Shown here: positions 34,279-42,872 of the stretch, piece after piece | How the letters are laid out: the number at the start of each line of letters is the position of its first letter | How positions within the stretch are numbered: position 1 is the first letter of the stretch | From: Imbricaverruca yamaguchii | Taxonomy: Eukaryota > Arthropoda > Thecostraca > Neoverrucidae | Length of the DNA: 64,000 nt | Assembly: GCA_034440575.1 (NCBI GenBank) | Contig: JAOTOL010001624.1 | Coordinates: forward strand, 2,893,501-2,957,500 | Reading direction: 5' to 3' | Notes under the pieces: generated by a model | The model's input: only the letters and a program-made list of their open reading frames with translations | Databases searched by the model: none | What the model was told of the DNA's origin: nothing | Made by a program: the position numbers and the translations under genes

Positions 34279-34498
34279 TGTAGCTCTTCTCCAGCGCGAC
34301 TCCGGAAAACACTGATCCCATGAGTCCAATGGTGTATTTAATTTTATGTCTGCATGCCACTTCCGGACACGGCGCTTCTTCACACTCCCGGCTCGCAACG
34401 GTCGAAGCCGAAGTCGCAGGACACAATCACCAGGACACAGGCCGAACGCAAACACCCCGCATTCTCACTGCGGTTACCTGTGCCGTCTTTTTAAATCA
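34279..34498 (-). repeat. Terminal repeat, 3' side of the element
   Basis: Downstream terminal repeat relative to the minus-strand reading frames. It matches 35953-36166 through GTTAC..GTGCC at 34484; the last ~14 bp are uncertain. Confidence 0.65.
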
Positions 34499-34924
34499 GA
34501 CGTAATGACTGTTTAGACCCGTTCAATTGCAGCCTGATCTGTCCCTTTGGGAGACAACGCGGCTGGCGTATAGCATCTGACCATAGTAAGCGGAGCAGGT
34601 CTAACCACTCGTCTGAACTCCTCAGAGCTCGGTAGCTCACCGTCATACTCTGAGGCCTTAATCCTATCTGCAAGACGCCGATCTTCCTCCCTTGTGTTCC
34701 CGTCCTGTGCAGATCTCTTCGTGGAGACCGAGCCAGATAGGCGAGGAACACCTTCAGCAATCCCCTCATTCCTACCCCTTAGCCCCACTAGGAGCTGGCA
34801 GCCAAGACTGAACGCGGTATCATATCATATCTTACATCGATATACTATCGACACATATCTTCAATCATGTCTTACATCTGAACATATCTTAAGCGCAACA
34901 CCGACACCCCGGGCGCTCGCCACT

Positions 34925-35575
34925 TCAGCGGCGGGCCGAGGCCTGTCCGCCGGCCAAGTTTGCGGCAGCCATGCTCGAGGTCAAGGCCAAGACCATCTCT
35001 CGAGCCTGACCCAAGGTCATGTCCGGCGTGTGGGTGGTTGCTTCCCCACGCTGCACGTGGGCGTTGTCCTTGACCCATTTTGACATGGTCGGGGTGAGTG
35101 GATGGCGGGCCCATCTGCCCTGGTACGTCTCGATCGACGAGGCTTCATCTTCCATCTTCAAAAACTCGAAGGCCATGCGGGCCGAGCAGCGTACATGATT
35201 CCAAGCAACCCGCGTCAACCTTTCAAACATCGCCATGAATGGCGTTCCATCAGTGAGTGCTTGCAAAGCATACTGCAGGGCCTCAGCCTCCATGGCCCCG
35301 GCGACATTCCAGAAGCCGACTAAGTCGGCTCCTGGATACTCGATGTGTACCCTGGCCACGAAGATCAGGGCCGTAAATCCTCTCAAGGTCGCTTGAGGGA
35401 CCAATACACAGGTCGCTCGCAGGTCGCGCATGAACGGCCAAACGAACGAGGCGAGTTTCCTGAAGGTTTCAGTATTGAGCGCACAGCCATCTCTGTAGCG
35501 CAGGTCATCTACCCTGTTCTGGTAGGTCATGCCATCTCTCACTTCCGTCTTGGCGGACCCGATGCTGAGTGGCAA
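34925..35575 (-). CDS. Gag-like protein, C-terminal part (unassigned)
   Basis: A 216-codon minus-strand frame of globular, mostly helical-looking protein: hydrophobic positions are spaced regularly, Trp and Met are scattered (WPFMRDL, WNVAGAMEAEAL, AWNHVR, WARHPLTPTM, KWVKD), and the end is Ala/Gly/Arg-rich. No zinc knuckle, protease motif or polymerase motif is visible. It begins with a non-ATG codon in the listed frame, and its frame overlaps the end of the upstream 119-codon frame by about 30 nt in a +1 relation. That suggests one original protein of about 340 residues broken by an indel or joined by frameshifting. Position directly inside the terminal repeats supports a gag/nucleocapsid role, but the family is not recognised. 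Confidence 0.45.
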   Translation of the reverse strand: MPLSIGSAKTEVRDGMTYQNRVDDLRYRDGCALNTETFRKLASFVWPFMRDLRATCVLVPQATLRGFTALIFVARVHIEYPGADLVGFWNVAGAMEAEALQYALQALTDGTPFMAMFERLTRVAWNHVRCSARMAFEFLKMEDEASSIETYQGRWARHPLTPTMSKWVKDNAHVQRGEATTHTPDMTLGQAREMVLALTSSMAAANLAGGQASARR

Positions 35576-35576
35576 C

Positions 35577-35933
35577 TCAGGGAGGGGTCTCAGGATACTT
35601 TATCGCGGCGTCCTTGACATCTCCCTCGGCCGTCTCGTGTGGTTTGGAGCTTCCTGAGCAATTTGGTGCTTCGGTGCTTCTCGGTAATGGTTTCAGCGAG
35701 TCGCCGGCGACGGTTGCCGTCCCGGCCGGGCATGCCATCTGGCTTGTGGGGATCTCGTCCAGCGTGGGCACGATGTTTTCTCTGATCTTGCCGGTTGACT
35801 CCGTGGTCCCTGGGCCGGGCCGATCGCAGGGAGCAGGAGCGGGAGTCTCGGCCTCCTGCTCGGCGTCTGGATGAGCTTGCGCCCTGCGCGTGAGCTCCGT
35901 CGGGGCTCCAGGGTCTGCAACTTGGTCAGCCAT
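35577..35933 (-). CDS. Gag-like protein, N-terminal part
   Basis: A 119-codon frame begins with ATG only about 20 bases inside the 5' terminal repeat, the normal place for gag to start. The product is acidic and rich in Pro, Thr, Glu and Ala, probably disordered, with no recognised domain. It ends in TGA at 35577-35579, where the downstream frame is already open in the +1 register. The shared composition break, position and order argue that both frames belong to one element protein. Whether the frame change is programmed or a mutation cannot be told from one copy. Confidence 0.45.
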   Translation of the reverse strand: MADQVADPGAPTELTRRAQAHPDAEQEAETPAPAPCDRPGPGTTESTGKIRENIVPTLDEIPTSQMACPAGTATVAGDSLKPLPRSTEAPNCSGSSKPHETAEGDVKDAAIKYPETPP

Positions 35934-35952
35934 TATTCCGAGTCACGGAAAA

Positions 35953-36166
35953 TGTAGCTCTTTTTCAGCGCAACTCCGGAATACACTGAACCAGTGAGTT
36001 TAATGGTGTATTCAATTTCGCGTCTTGAGGAAACTTCCAGCCACTGCGCTTCTTCACATTCCCAGGCGGCGGCCTGCAATGGTCGAAGCCAGAGTTATCA
36101 CCGGAACACATGCCTTTCGCAAACACGCCGCATTCTCACTCCGGTTACTCGTGCCTTCCTCCAGCA
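35953..36166 (-). repeat. Terminal repeat, 5' side of the element
   Basis: Upstream terminal repeat relative to the minus-strand frames. Its inner edge reads ...GAGCTACA on the minus strand, followed within about 20 bases by the gag-like ATG. Confidence 0.65.
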
Positions 36167-36235
36167 CGCGCAGCCCGCACTTCACCGTGCGGCGCCTAGC
36201 TCGCTGCCGCGCACGCACGCACGCGCACGCACGCA

Positions 36236-36865
36236 CCAGCTGCCGTGACGGCGGTGTGGGCACACACCAGCTGCCGTGACGGCGGTGTGGGCACACACCA
36301 GCTGCCGTGACGGCGGTGTGGGCACACACCAGCTGCCGTGACGGCGGTGTGGGCACACCAGCTGCCGTGGCGGTGTGGGCACCATCAGCTCCGGGACGGC
36401 GGTGTGGGCACACATCAGCTGCCGTGACGGCGTGCACGCACGCACGCACACACCACCGCAGCTGCGTGACGGTGGTGCGCAGCACACACCAGCTGCCGTG
36501 ACGGTGGTGTGGAGACACATCAGCTGCCGTGACGGCGGTGTTGGTACACATCAGCTGCCGTGACGGTGGTGTGGGCACACACCAGCTGCCGTGACGGCGG
36601 TGTGGGCACACACCAGCTGCCGTGACGGCGGTGTGGGCACACACCAGCTGCCGTGACGGCGGTGTGGGCACACATCAGCTGCCGTGACGGCGGTGTGGGT
36701 ACACACCAGCTGCCGTGACGGCAGTGTGGGCACACACCAGCTGCCGGGATGGCGGTGTGGGCACACACCAGCTGCCGGGGATGGGGTGCACACCAGCTGC
36801 TGTGATGGCGGTGTGGGCACACATCAGCTGCCGTGACGGCGGTGTGGGTACACACCAGCTGCCGC
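36236..36865. repeat. 31-bp minisatellite, about 20 copies
   Basis: Units contain CAGCTGCCGTGACGGCGGTG then TGGGCACACAC. Each unit has the CAGCTG palindrome and an 11-nt odd palindrome GCCGTGACGGC. A CGCACG-rich interruption lies near 36432-36470. The array starts about 70 bp beyond the terminal-repeat element. Confidence 0.95.
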
Positions 36866-37240
36866 CGGCGCCAGCCGCAGTTCCACACACACGCCGGCCG
36901 ACGACGCGCGAACGTTTACGGCCAGAGACAGGAGCGCGCCTCTCTGGGCGGCCGGGGGCCGGTAAACACCTGTAGCGGGTAGGACGCGGCCGCCGGAGAG
37001 GGCCACGGCGTGTTGTAGAGTCGCTGAGTTATAGACGACGGCGCCGCCGGCGTTCTGGGGTCGCGGAAACGAATATAAACGCCGGGCTGAGCTGCTTTCA
37101 TTCGGCTCGGCGGGGGATTGCGGCCGGGCCGATGTCGTCAATGGAGCGGACTGTTTGTGATTTGTGCGTGGGGAGACCCGCAGCGCCTTGCACAGTTAGG
37201 TATCGAGAAATGCAGAGCCGTGGCGAGAGGTTAACTCTTT
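36866..37240 (+). promoter_or_regulatory. CpG island with TATA box and initiator
   Basis: TATAAA at 37074-37079 is followed by TCATTC with its A at 37100, matching the arthropod initiator TCA(G/T)T(C/T) at a spacing of about 26 bp. Surrounding sequence is CpG-rich. An ATG follows at 37141. This is the most complete core promoter in the window. Confidence 0.5.
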
Positions 37241-37245
37241 AACTC
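37141..37245 (+). CDS. Possible first exon below the TATA/initiator promoter
   Basis: The first ATG after the predicted start site lies 41 bp downstream in the context TCAATGG. It opens a frame of 34 codons beginning MERTVCDLCVGRPAAPC and ending in TAA. A plausible splice donor (AG|GTATCG) sits at 37199-37200, after about 20 codons, so it could be a first coding exon. I recognise no domain; the two early Cys residues (CDLC) might suggest a metal site but the segment is too short to judge. The sequence behind it (37.25-38.8 kb) shows no evident second exon. It could equally be an upstream ORF or chance. Confidence 0.2.
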
Positions 37246-38860
37246 CCTAAAAATACATCCTGGTATAACTTACATCACTTACATATAACTTATATATGGT
37301 GGTATAACTTACACTGTCGACGCCGGTAGACGTCTGCGAGTAACTTGAAAGGTCCCGCATCACTAATCAAATAAGCATGCTGCAATTTCCGAACAATTGC
37401 AGGACTACATTACTTCCACATGTCATTGGTGTTCACAACGCCAACCAGCCTTGAAATTATAGTTTACTAAATGAAACATCCGGCGATAAAATAACTAATG
37501 TTGCATTGCAATAAGTTGCAACAAGTCCAATCACCAATGCCGAACGCTGCACGAGTTCACCGAAACTCGACCAACCTCGCATCTGGTCAGCCGGCACATA
37601 GTGCCGAATGGCTCAGCTCAGTATCGCAAAACCGAACTGGTTTCACGCATGCGACCTGATGCTACTGCAACACCACCGTTGATGTTTGCTTTGCAGACAT
37701 CCCATGGAATTGCTTCGGCGATGCCTGTCTCTCGGTAGTGTTATTAATGGAGGAGGTTAATATAAGGGTGCACAATTATCTGTCTAGCGCATGGTGACCA
37801 CTAAACGTAAAATAATGCCTACGTAATGCAATTTAACTGGATAAGTTGAAATGCTACAACATAACTAAATGTTCAATCTGATTCCTTCCTGTACTGCATA
37901 TGAATGTACGCGATTTTTTGTGATGGGGACGTATGGATATCGTAGATGGGATTGGGCTCTTAAGTAAGAATTCCCTGATGTTTACGGAATGTTAAAATCG
38001 GTCTACATCTGCAGAATATTTCTAAATCGGCGCCTGCCACGTGCAGACCTCAGTCGAATGTTGCGCACCATGTCATAGCGAAGGCTTGACTCTTTCTGCA
38101 ACGTTTCTCTATGTTCGTGATGTGGTCTAGAAAACGGCAATATAGTCGCATTTTAGCACATTTACCTATGGCGACCCGCGGGTACGACCGGCGGGAGACA
38201 GGTTATGAGAGGATCGGTCGGTAGCGCACTGCTCTGAGCGGACGCGTACGTCGCACCATGGCCACAGCGCTGGCACGGTGCGCACACCACGAGCTCCGCA
38301 CTTCACCCGGGAAGCTTCGCGATACGCGGAAATGTTCGGCCCGTCGCAGCCACGTTTATGTGAATTGTTGAAACTGTGATGACTGTAGGGGTCTGGAATA
38401 TGCAGTCGGTCAGTCCACGCATCCCTCTCCCTCCTCCCACAGTACCCTCGCACAACGAACTTTATGTAAGCGCCTGACATGCCAACTTCACCTGCGGCAC
38501 AAACAATGTGGCGTCCATGACAACAATCATGCAGCATTATTTTCGCTCTAAAGCAGCCATGTTTAGTTTTCCATACATTTTTTCGTGAAGCAAGCGTATT
38601 GGCCAGCAGTGGACATACTTATTGGAGCCTGATGAGCTCGCTAGGAGACGAAGGCACATGGCGACGGTTTAAAACGATGGCTAAATTGGATTACTTGTGT
38701 TTCCGGGGCCGGCAGAGTTTCTTTTTTCATGTGAACTCTGGTGAATTTGACCACAATTCAACACTAATGCTGTAATATGAATTATGACCTCGCGTATCTG
38801 CGAGGTTTCATGACGAGCGAGAGAGCTTGAACGAACGCAGGACACCTTCAAGCTGTCGTC
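37246..38860. other. Unique AT-rich DNA, no supported gene
   Basis: If the promoter at 37.07 kb is real, this could be an intron. I see no exon, RNA gene or repeat. Confidence 0.35.
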
Positions 38861-39194
38861 ATACGCCCACGTGTGGCCAGTGTTTGCCTGCTCCAAATCA
38901 CAGCTTTCGCCCCGTGTTGGCAAGTCAGCGCGCGCGGGCCGACAGTGACGGCACCAGTAGCGGCTCGTCGGCCCACGGGCCATCAACTGGGCGCGCAAGC
39001 CCAGCGGAGGGGGGGGGGAGGCGCTCCTCGGGCCCGCAGGCGATCGAGTGCCATCGTTCCGGCACAGATTGAGAAATTATGCGCGAGGAGACACCGAGGC
39101 ACCGGCCGGCGCCGCCGACCAGCATCATCGCGCCGCCAATAAATTCTGAGCCTGGTTCCGCTGGCCACCTGTGTGCGAAGTCCGCCGGCCTTCA
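38861..39194. other. CG-rich stretch with a G-run
   Basis: CG-rich sequence with a G-run near 39006-39017. Open frames on both strands show no conserved protein. Confidence 0.35.
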
Positions 39195-39316
39195 GCGCGC
39201 GCAGACTGAGCCTGCGGATGTTGAAAGCTCTGCCGGTCGCATGTGTACGGCTTACAGCGCATATCCTGGCCCTGCGGATGCTGAGAGCTCTGTGGACCTG
39301 CGGATGTTGAGAGCTC
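39195..39316. repeat. CTGCGGATGTTGAGAG repeat, left part
   Basis: Three diverged units of CTGCGGATG(T/C)TGA(A/G)AGCTCT lie at about 39210, 39273 and 39298. A further unit, CTGCGGATGTTGAGAG, reappears at 40417, directly after the LINE, so the LINE interrupts this small array. Confidence 0.7.
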
Positions 39317-40412
39317 TACAGTGATAAAATATTCGTGAAATAGGATGGAATATACCACTTTCTGAACACTCAATCGACATCCTTCTCCAAGAAGTATCGA
39401 CATCCCGCTCCTTGATGCATGCTTATGAAGTCTTCGTGTCTCCTTTCTAAATAGACAACAAAGAGTGATGCTAAATGGTACAAAGTCATCATGGCAAAAT
39501 GTTCTTAGGGGAGTCTCCCAGGGGTCAGTACTGGGGCCACTACAGTTCATTATATTTGTAATAACATTGAAAGTGGCCAAAGCAGCAAGGTTTTGAAATT
39601 TGCGGATGATTTGAAGGTCTTTAGGGCAATAACAGGTCAAAATGAGCATATCTCGCTGCAAAAAGACTTAGACGCACTTGTGAAGTGGTCCGAAGAATGG
39701 CAAATCAAATTTAATTTCGATAAGGGCAAAGTCATGCATGTAGGTAAGCAGCATATGAAGGCTCCATACTTGATGGGTGGCCAAATGCTATCAGTGACTC
39801 AACAGGAGAAGGATTTATGTGTAATTCTAAACACAAAATTGGGGGCATCAGAACAGACCAAGGAAACCAGGAAGAAGGCACTGAGAATGCTCGGGGAAAT
39901 AAATAGGAATGTATCATACAGAAGTGAGGAAGTGATCAGGAAGCTTTACTGTGTATATGTCAGGTCACATTTGGAATAGTGCATCCAAGCTTGGTCTCCT
40001 AGCTATGAAAAAGATTGTTGGCTTTTAGAGAGTACAAAAGAGGGCTACAAAATTTGTAATGGTATAAGCAACCTAGCATACGAGGAAAGATTGAAGAAAT
40101 TGAATATGTTTTCACTTAGATATAGAAGGCTGAGAGAAGATCTCATCGAGGTCTTTAAATTTGTCCATGGCCTGGGAAGGGGACATCTTGGGGAAATGTT
40201 TAAATTTAACAGAAATGATGCAATTAGAGGTCATCAATTCAAAATTAAAATAAAGAGGTTAACACAGCAGAACAAGGTTAAGACAGTCTTTCTTCACCAA
40301 CAGGGTGGTAGAACACTGGAACCAGCCGCCAGAAACCATTGTAAGTAGCAACACATTGAACATCTTTAAAAACAGCATAGAAAATAGAAAATCACCATAA
40401 GAATAAGAATCC
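39317..40412 (+). mobile_element. 5'-truncated CR1-like LINE
   Basis: The element carries the 3' part of a non-LTR retrotransposon ORF and ends in a short AATAAG-type tail, a 3' end style known in CR1-like LINEs. It lies inside the CTGCGGATGTTGAGAG array. The left boundary is inferred from where array sequence stops; coding similarity starts near 39448. Confidence 0.75.
39448..40400 (+). pseudogene. LINE reverse transcriptase, C-terminal half, broken
   Basis: In order, the frames give RVMLNG..W..VLRGVSQGSVLGPL (palm), the catalytic KFADDLKVFRAI block at about 39593-39630, SLQKDLDALVKWSEEWQIKF, VMHVG, KDL.VILN, the thumb-like YVRSHLE..CIQAWSP, the linker RLKKLNMFSLRYRRLREDLIEVFK, and the C-terminal RVVEHWNQ..ETIVSS. 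This enzyme copies element RNA at nicked chromosomal DNA. Frame breaks lie near 39558, near 40030 and near 40288, and TAG at 39977-39979 replaces an expected Tyr codon. It is therefore dead. The catalytic Asp pair is intact. It resembles, but is not identical to, the fragment at 7690-8075. Confidence 0.9.
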
Positions 40413-42395
40413 TTGTCTGCGGATGTTGAGAGTGTTCGGCGGCCGGATTCGGTGGCGGCTCGTGCTGCTGTGGGCACAGTCGCACAGCCGGGCGGATGTG
40501 CGCCGGCTTGGGTCCGCGGACCACGTCCCAGAAGTCCGTCCCGCGGTGGCATCCCTGCCAGACGGATGACGCATATCCTCTTGCTGGGCAATCGAATGGA
40601 ACCTATTGAGATGCTAATGGACCGGCCGAACACTGGAAGACATATTTTACGTCGTGCGGTGGTGTCAATTCGAAGGGCGTTAATGTCAAAGTCGCGTATT
40701 TATGTTGGAGTTTGTGCATCGTTTTCAACTTGGCTCTTTTCACTGCGGACGCTCGTCTACAGGGATTTTAGGAGAATTTCACCAGGCTGTACGGCCTGCG
40801 CATATGGGCATGCAGCTGCGCTCGGGCGCGACGCTTTCGGATCCAAAAATTGGTTAAAAAGATGATTTAGAGCATACTTAAGCGGCAAAATAATCAGATG
40901 AACCCGCATACTTTGGACAAGCTCAAGCTGGTTTTCAGTCCAAATAGATGTCCTACGCACATGTTATATATCAGAGCTCAGAACATCGCTGCTTTGACCC
41001 TAAATAGCAGTTAACAATCCATCTTTCTGAAGATCTTCCACGAGCGTGGATCATTTTCTGTCGGATTTGTTCTTCATGCCTGACAGACTTAGTATATTTA
41101 TGTCACTCAGTGCATGATGGCCTGCTCTGAATGCATCTGTTTAGCCCAGCAGGGATGCTTGTAGCACAGCACGTTCAGGCTCAGCCAGCAAGTGTGACAC
41201 GGGACACGGATCCTGGCCACGGTGGACCACCGCTGTGCTGACTACGTGCATTTGCAGCAGAGATGCACTCCACCAGAACTTCGTGAACCTACCCTGTGTT
41301 GTGCGGCCATTGGCAGCCCTGGAACACATCCACTCAGTCGAAAATAATTGGCAATCTGGACTGGTGTAGACAGGTGGGGGACCATTCCTCGTGGGAGAAG
41401 GCATTATAGAGCGATATGCTCCAGTAGGCTTTATAATTAATGGTGTCCAACCTGTGGGTCAGAAAGTCAGACCAGCGCACAGTGTGATATCTCAAGGGCA
41501 GAATTGGCCATAAATGCATTTCTAGACTATTGTTTATGCCGTATTTCTGGCGCCATTGTATCAGCAAATGGTCGAAGCAGGCGAAGTCATAGTTGTTATG
41601 GAAATTTTCACAAGATTTGATATAGAAATAAATTAATGAACATGGACAACATTACGTGTAGAAAAGAACGACGCACACGTGCACAAATGTTGTCGCAGTT
41701 TGACGATTGATAAAGGTAAGCTGTATTCTGAAAACCTGGACAAGTGAGATATGAAATGATAGCTGAGAACATTCTCATTGCGTTAAGTAATTCAAAAAGG
41801 CGTACATCAATTAACAATATGCTATTTGTTGTAAAAAAATCAGTAATTGCAATAGTCGTTCAACTTTTTAGTACCTCGAAGTTCAAGTAAGGTTTTAAAA
41901 AATGCACAACAGCGCACAGCCAGAGACCAATCCCAATGAAATCAGCGATCTTTTGACTATATGTGCCGTAGGTTTCAGCTGCACCTAGCTGCTCTAACAC
42001 CGATAATGATCAATTGTATCCCGACAGGCCGCGGTGCGGTGACCAGCCCGGGCGGCATGGGGAAGCCCGAGTCGGACGCCGCGACTCGTCGGCTGGCGGG
42101 GTGTCTTGACCGGGTAACCTGATCCAGTGGTTGCTATGCCAAAAAGTATCCTAACTGACGAGGCGACTTAGTCGAGATAGATCACGCACAGCCTCTCCCA
42201 CGGCAGGGAAGCTGCCTTTGCTTGTAAGGTTCGGCTCATTGTGGTTGGATTTTGCGTACAGTGAGCATGGACGTGCGCGTCAGCAGAGGAATTGGTGGAC
42301 TTCTTAACCAATACAAAAGCGCCTGGGCGTGGGAACTATTATGCTCATGTGTTTAATTATAGTTTGCAGTTGATCATAGAGAAAATCCCTCGGTG
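40413..42395. other. Unique DNA, no supported gene
   Basis: A moderately CG-rich part (40430-40600) is followed by AT-rich sequence. Minus-strand frames at 41141-41404 and 41334-41567 have a protein-like mix but no recognised family, so they are not called. Confidence 0.35.
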
Positions 42396-42872
42396 ATGCC
42401 TCCGAAGTGAGTCGTCGATTGTGGATTTGAGAAAGGCGACCAACTTATCGCCAAGAACTTAATAGGAAAGTGGGTTAAGTGCATGCGAGCACAGAACAAA
42501 TTCAGAAGTCAGTTTGCGACTAATCTTTTGGGAGACGAGGTGTTCTCCGTGTCCCTGAAGCGTGGTGGCCACGTCGTGAGTGATGAAGCCAAGACCCGCC
42601 TCGATGACGAGACCGTGAAGAGAACGCGAGGGCGACCAACTAAAATCTACGATCACCTCAGCGCCCGTTCTCAGCGTCGGACATCCTCAAGAGTTACTCA
42701 ACAGCGCAGTTCTCTGCAGCTCGTGGAGGTTGCTGGGCAAAGTGTTCGTGCTGAGGGCATGGAGGACGCACCTTTTGTGTTGCGACAAGCTGGGTCATCA
42801 CCGAATCGGCCCAGCAAGATTCGCTGGGCTCTCAGAAGCTTTGAATCGAGCCAACCTGAGTGCATATCTTAA
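42396..42872 (+). CDS. Conserved-looking AT-hook-type protein or exon
   Basis: The frame is open from 42411 to a TAA at 42872; an upstream ATG at 42396 is in frame but meets TGA at 42408-42410. That TGA overlaps GTGAGT, a perfect splice-donor word, so either an intron begins there or the start is damaged. The next ATG is at 42483 (129 codons). The product has an amphipathic N-terminal part (FEKGDQLIAKNLIGKWVK), then TRGRPTKIYDHLSARSQRR, an AT-hook-like GRP core followed by a basic helix, then SVRAEGMEDAPFVLRQAG and PNRPSKIRWALRS. I recall this GRPxK..LS.RSQRR plus LRAxG..DA.xVL architecture from uncharacterised, often multicopy proteins of invertebrates, possibly transposon-linked. It is probably nuclear. 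No TATA box or partner gene is evident. Confidence 0.45.

Larger units (their letters stand above)
34279..36166 (-). mobile_element. Gag-only terminal-repeat retroelement (non-autonomous)
   Basis: Two direct repeats of about 215-220 bp bound the element: 34279-34498 and 35953-36166, both starting TGTAGCTC and sharing CAGCGC(G/A)ACTCCGGAA, AATGGTGTATT, GCGCTTCTTCACA, GGTCGAAGCC and CGCATTCTCACT in order. Their boundaries read TG...CA, as long terminal repeats do. The internal 1.45 kb has two overlapping minus-strand frames (35933-35577 and 35604-34925 at most) that together resemble a gag gene. There is no protease, reverse transcriptase or integrase. Repeat divergence suggests an old insertion. 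I found no clear target duplication or tRNA primer site. Confidence 0.6.

Noticed and set aside
34925..35575. Viral helical coat or nucleoprotein origin for the gag-like frame
   Set aside because: A Trp-Asn/Arg/Phe-Glu-Phe spacing looked faintly like helical capsid domains, but the resemblance is too weak to claim, and the terminal repeats explain the frame better as a retroelement gag.
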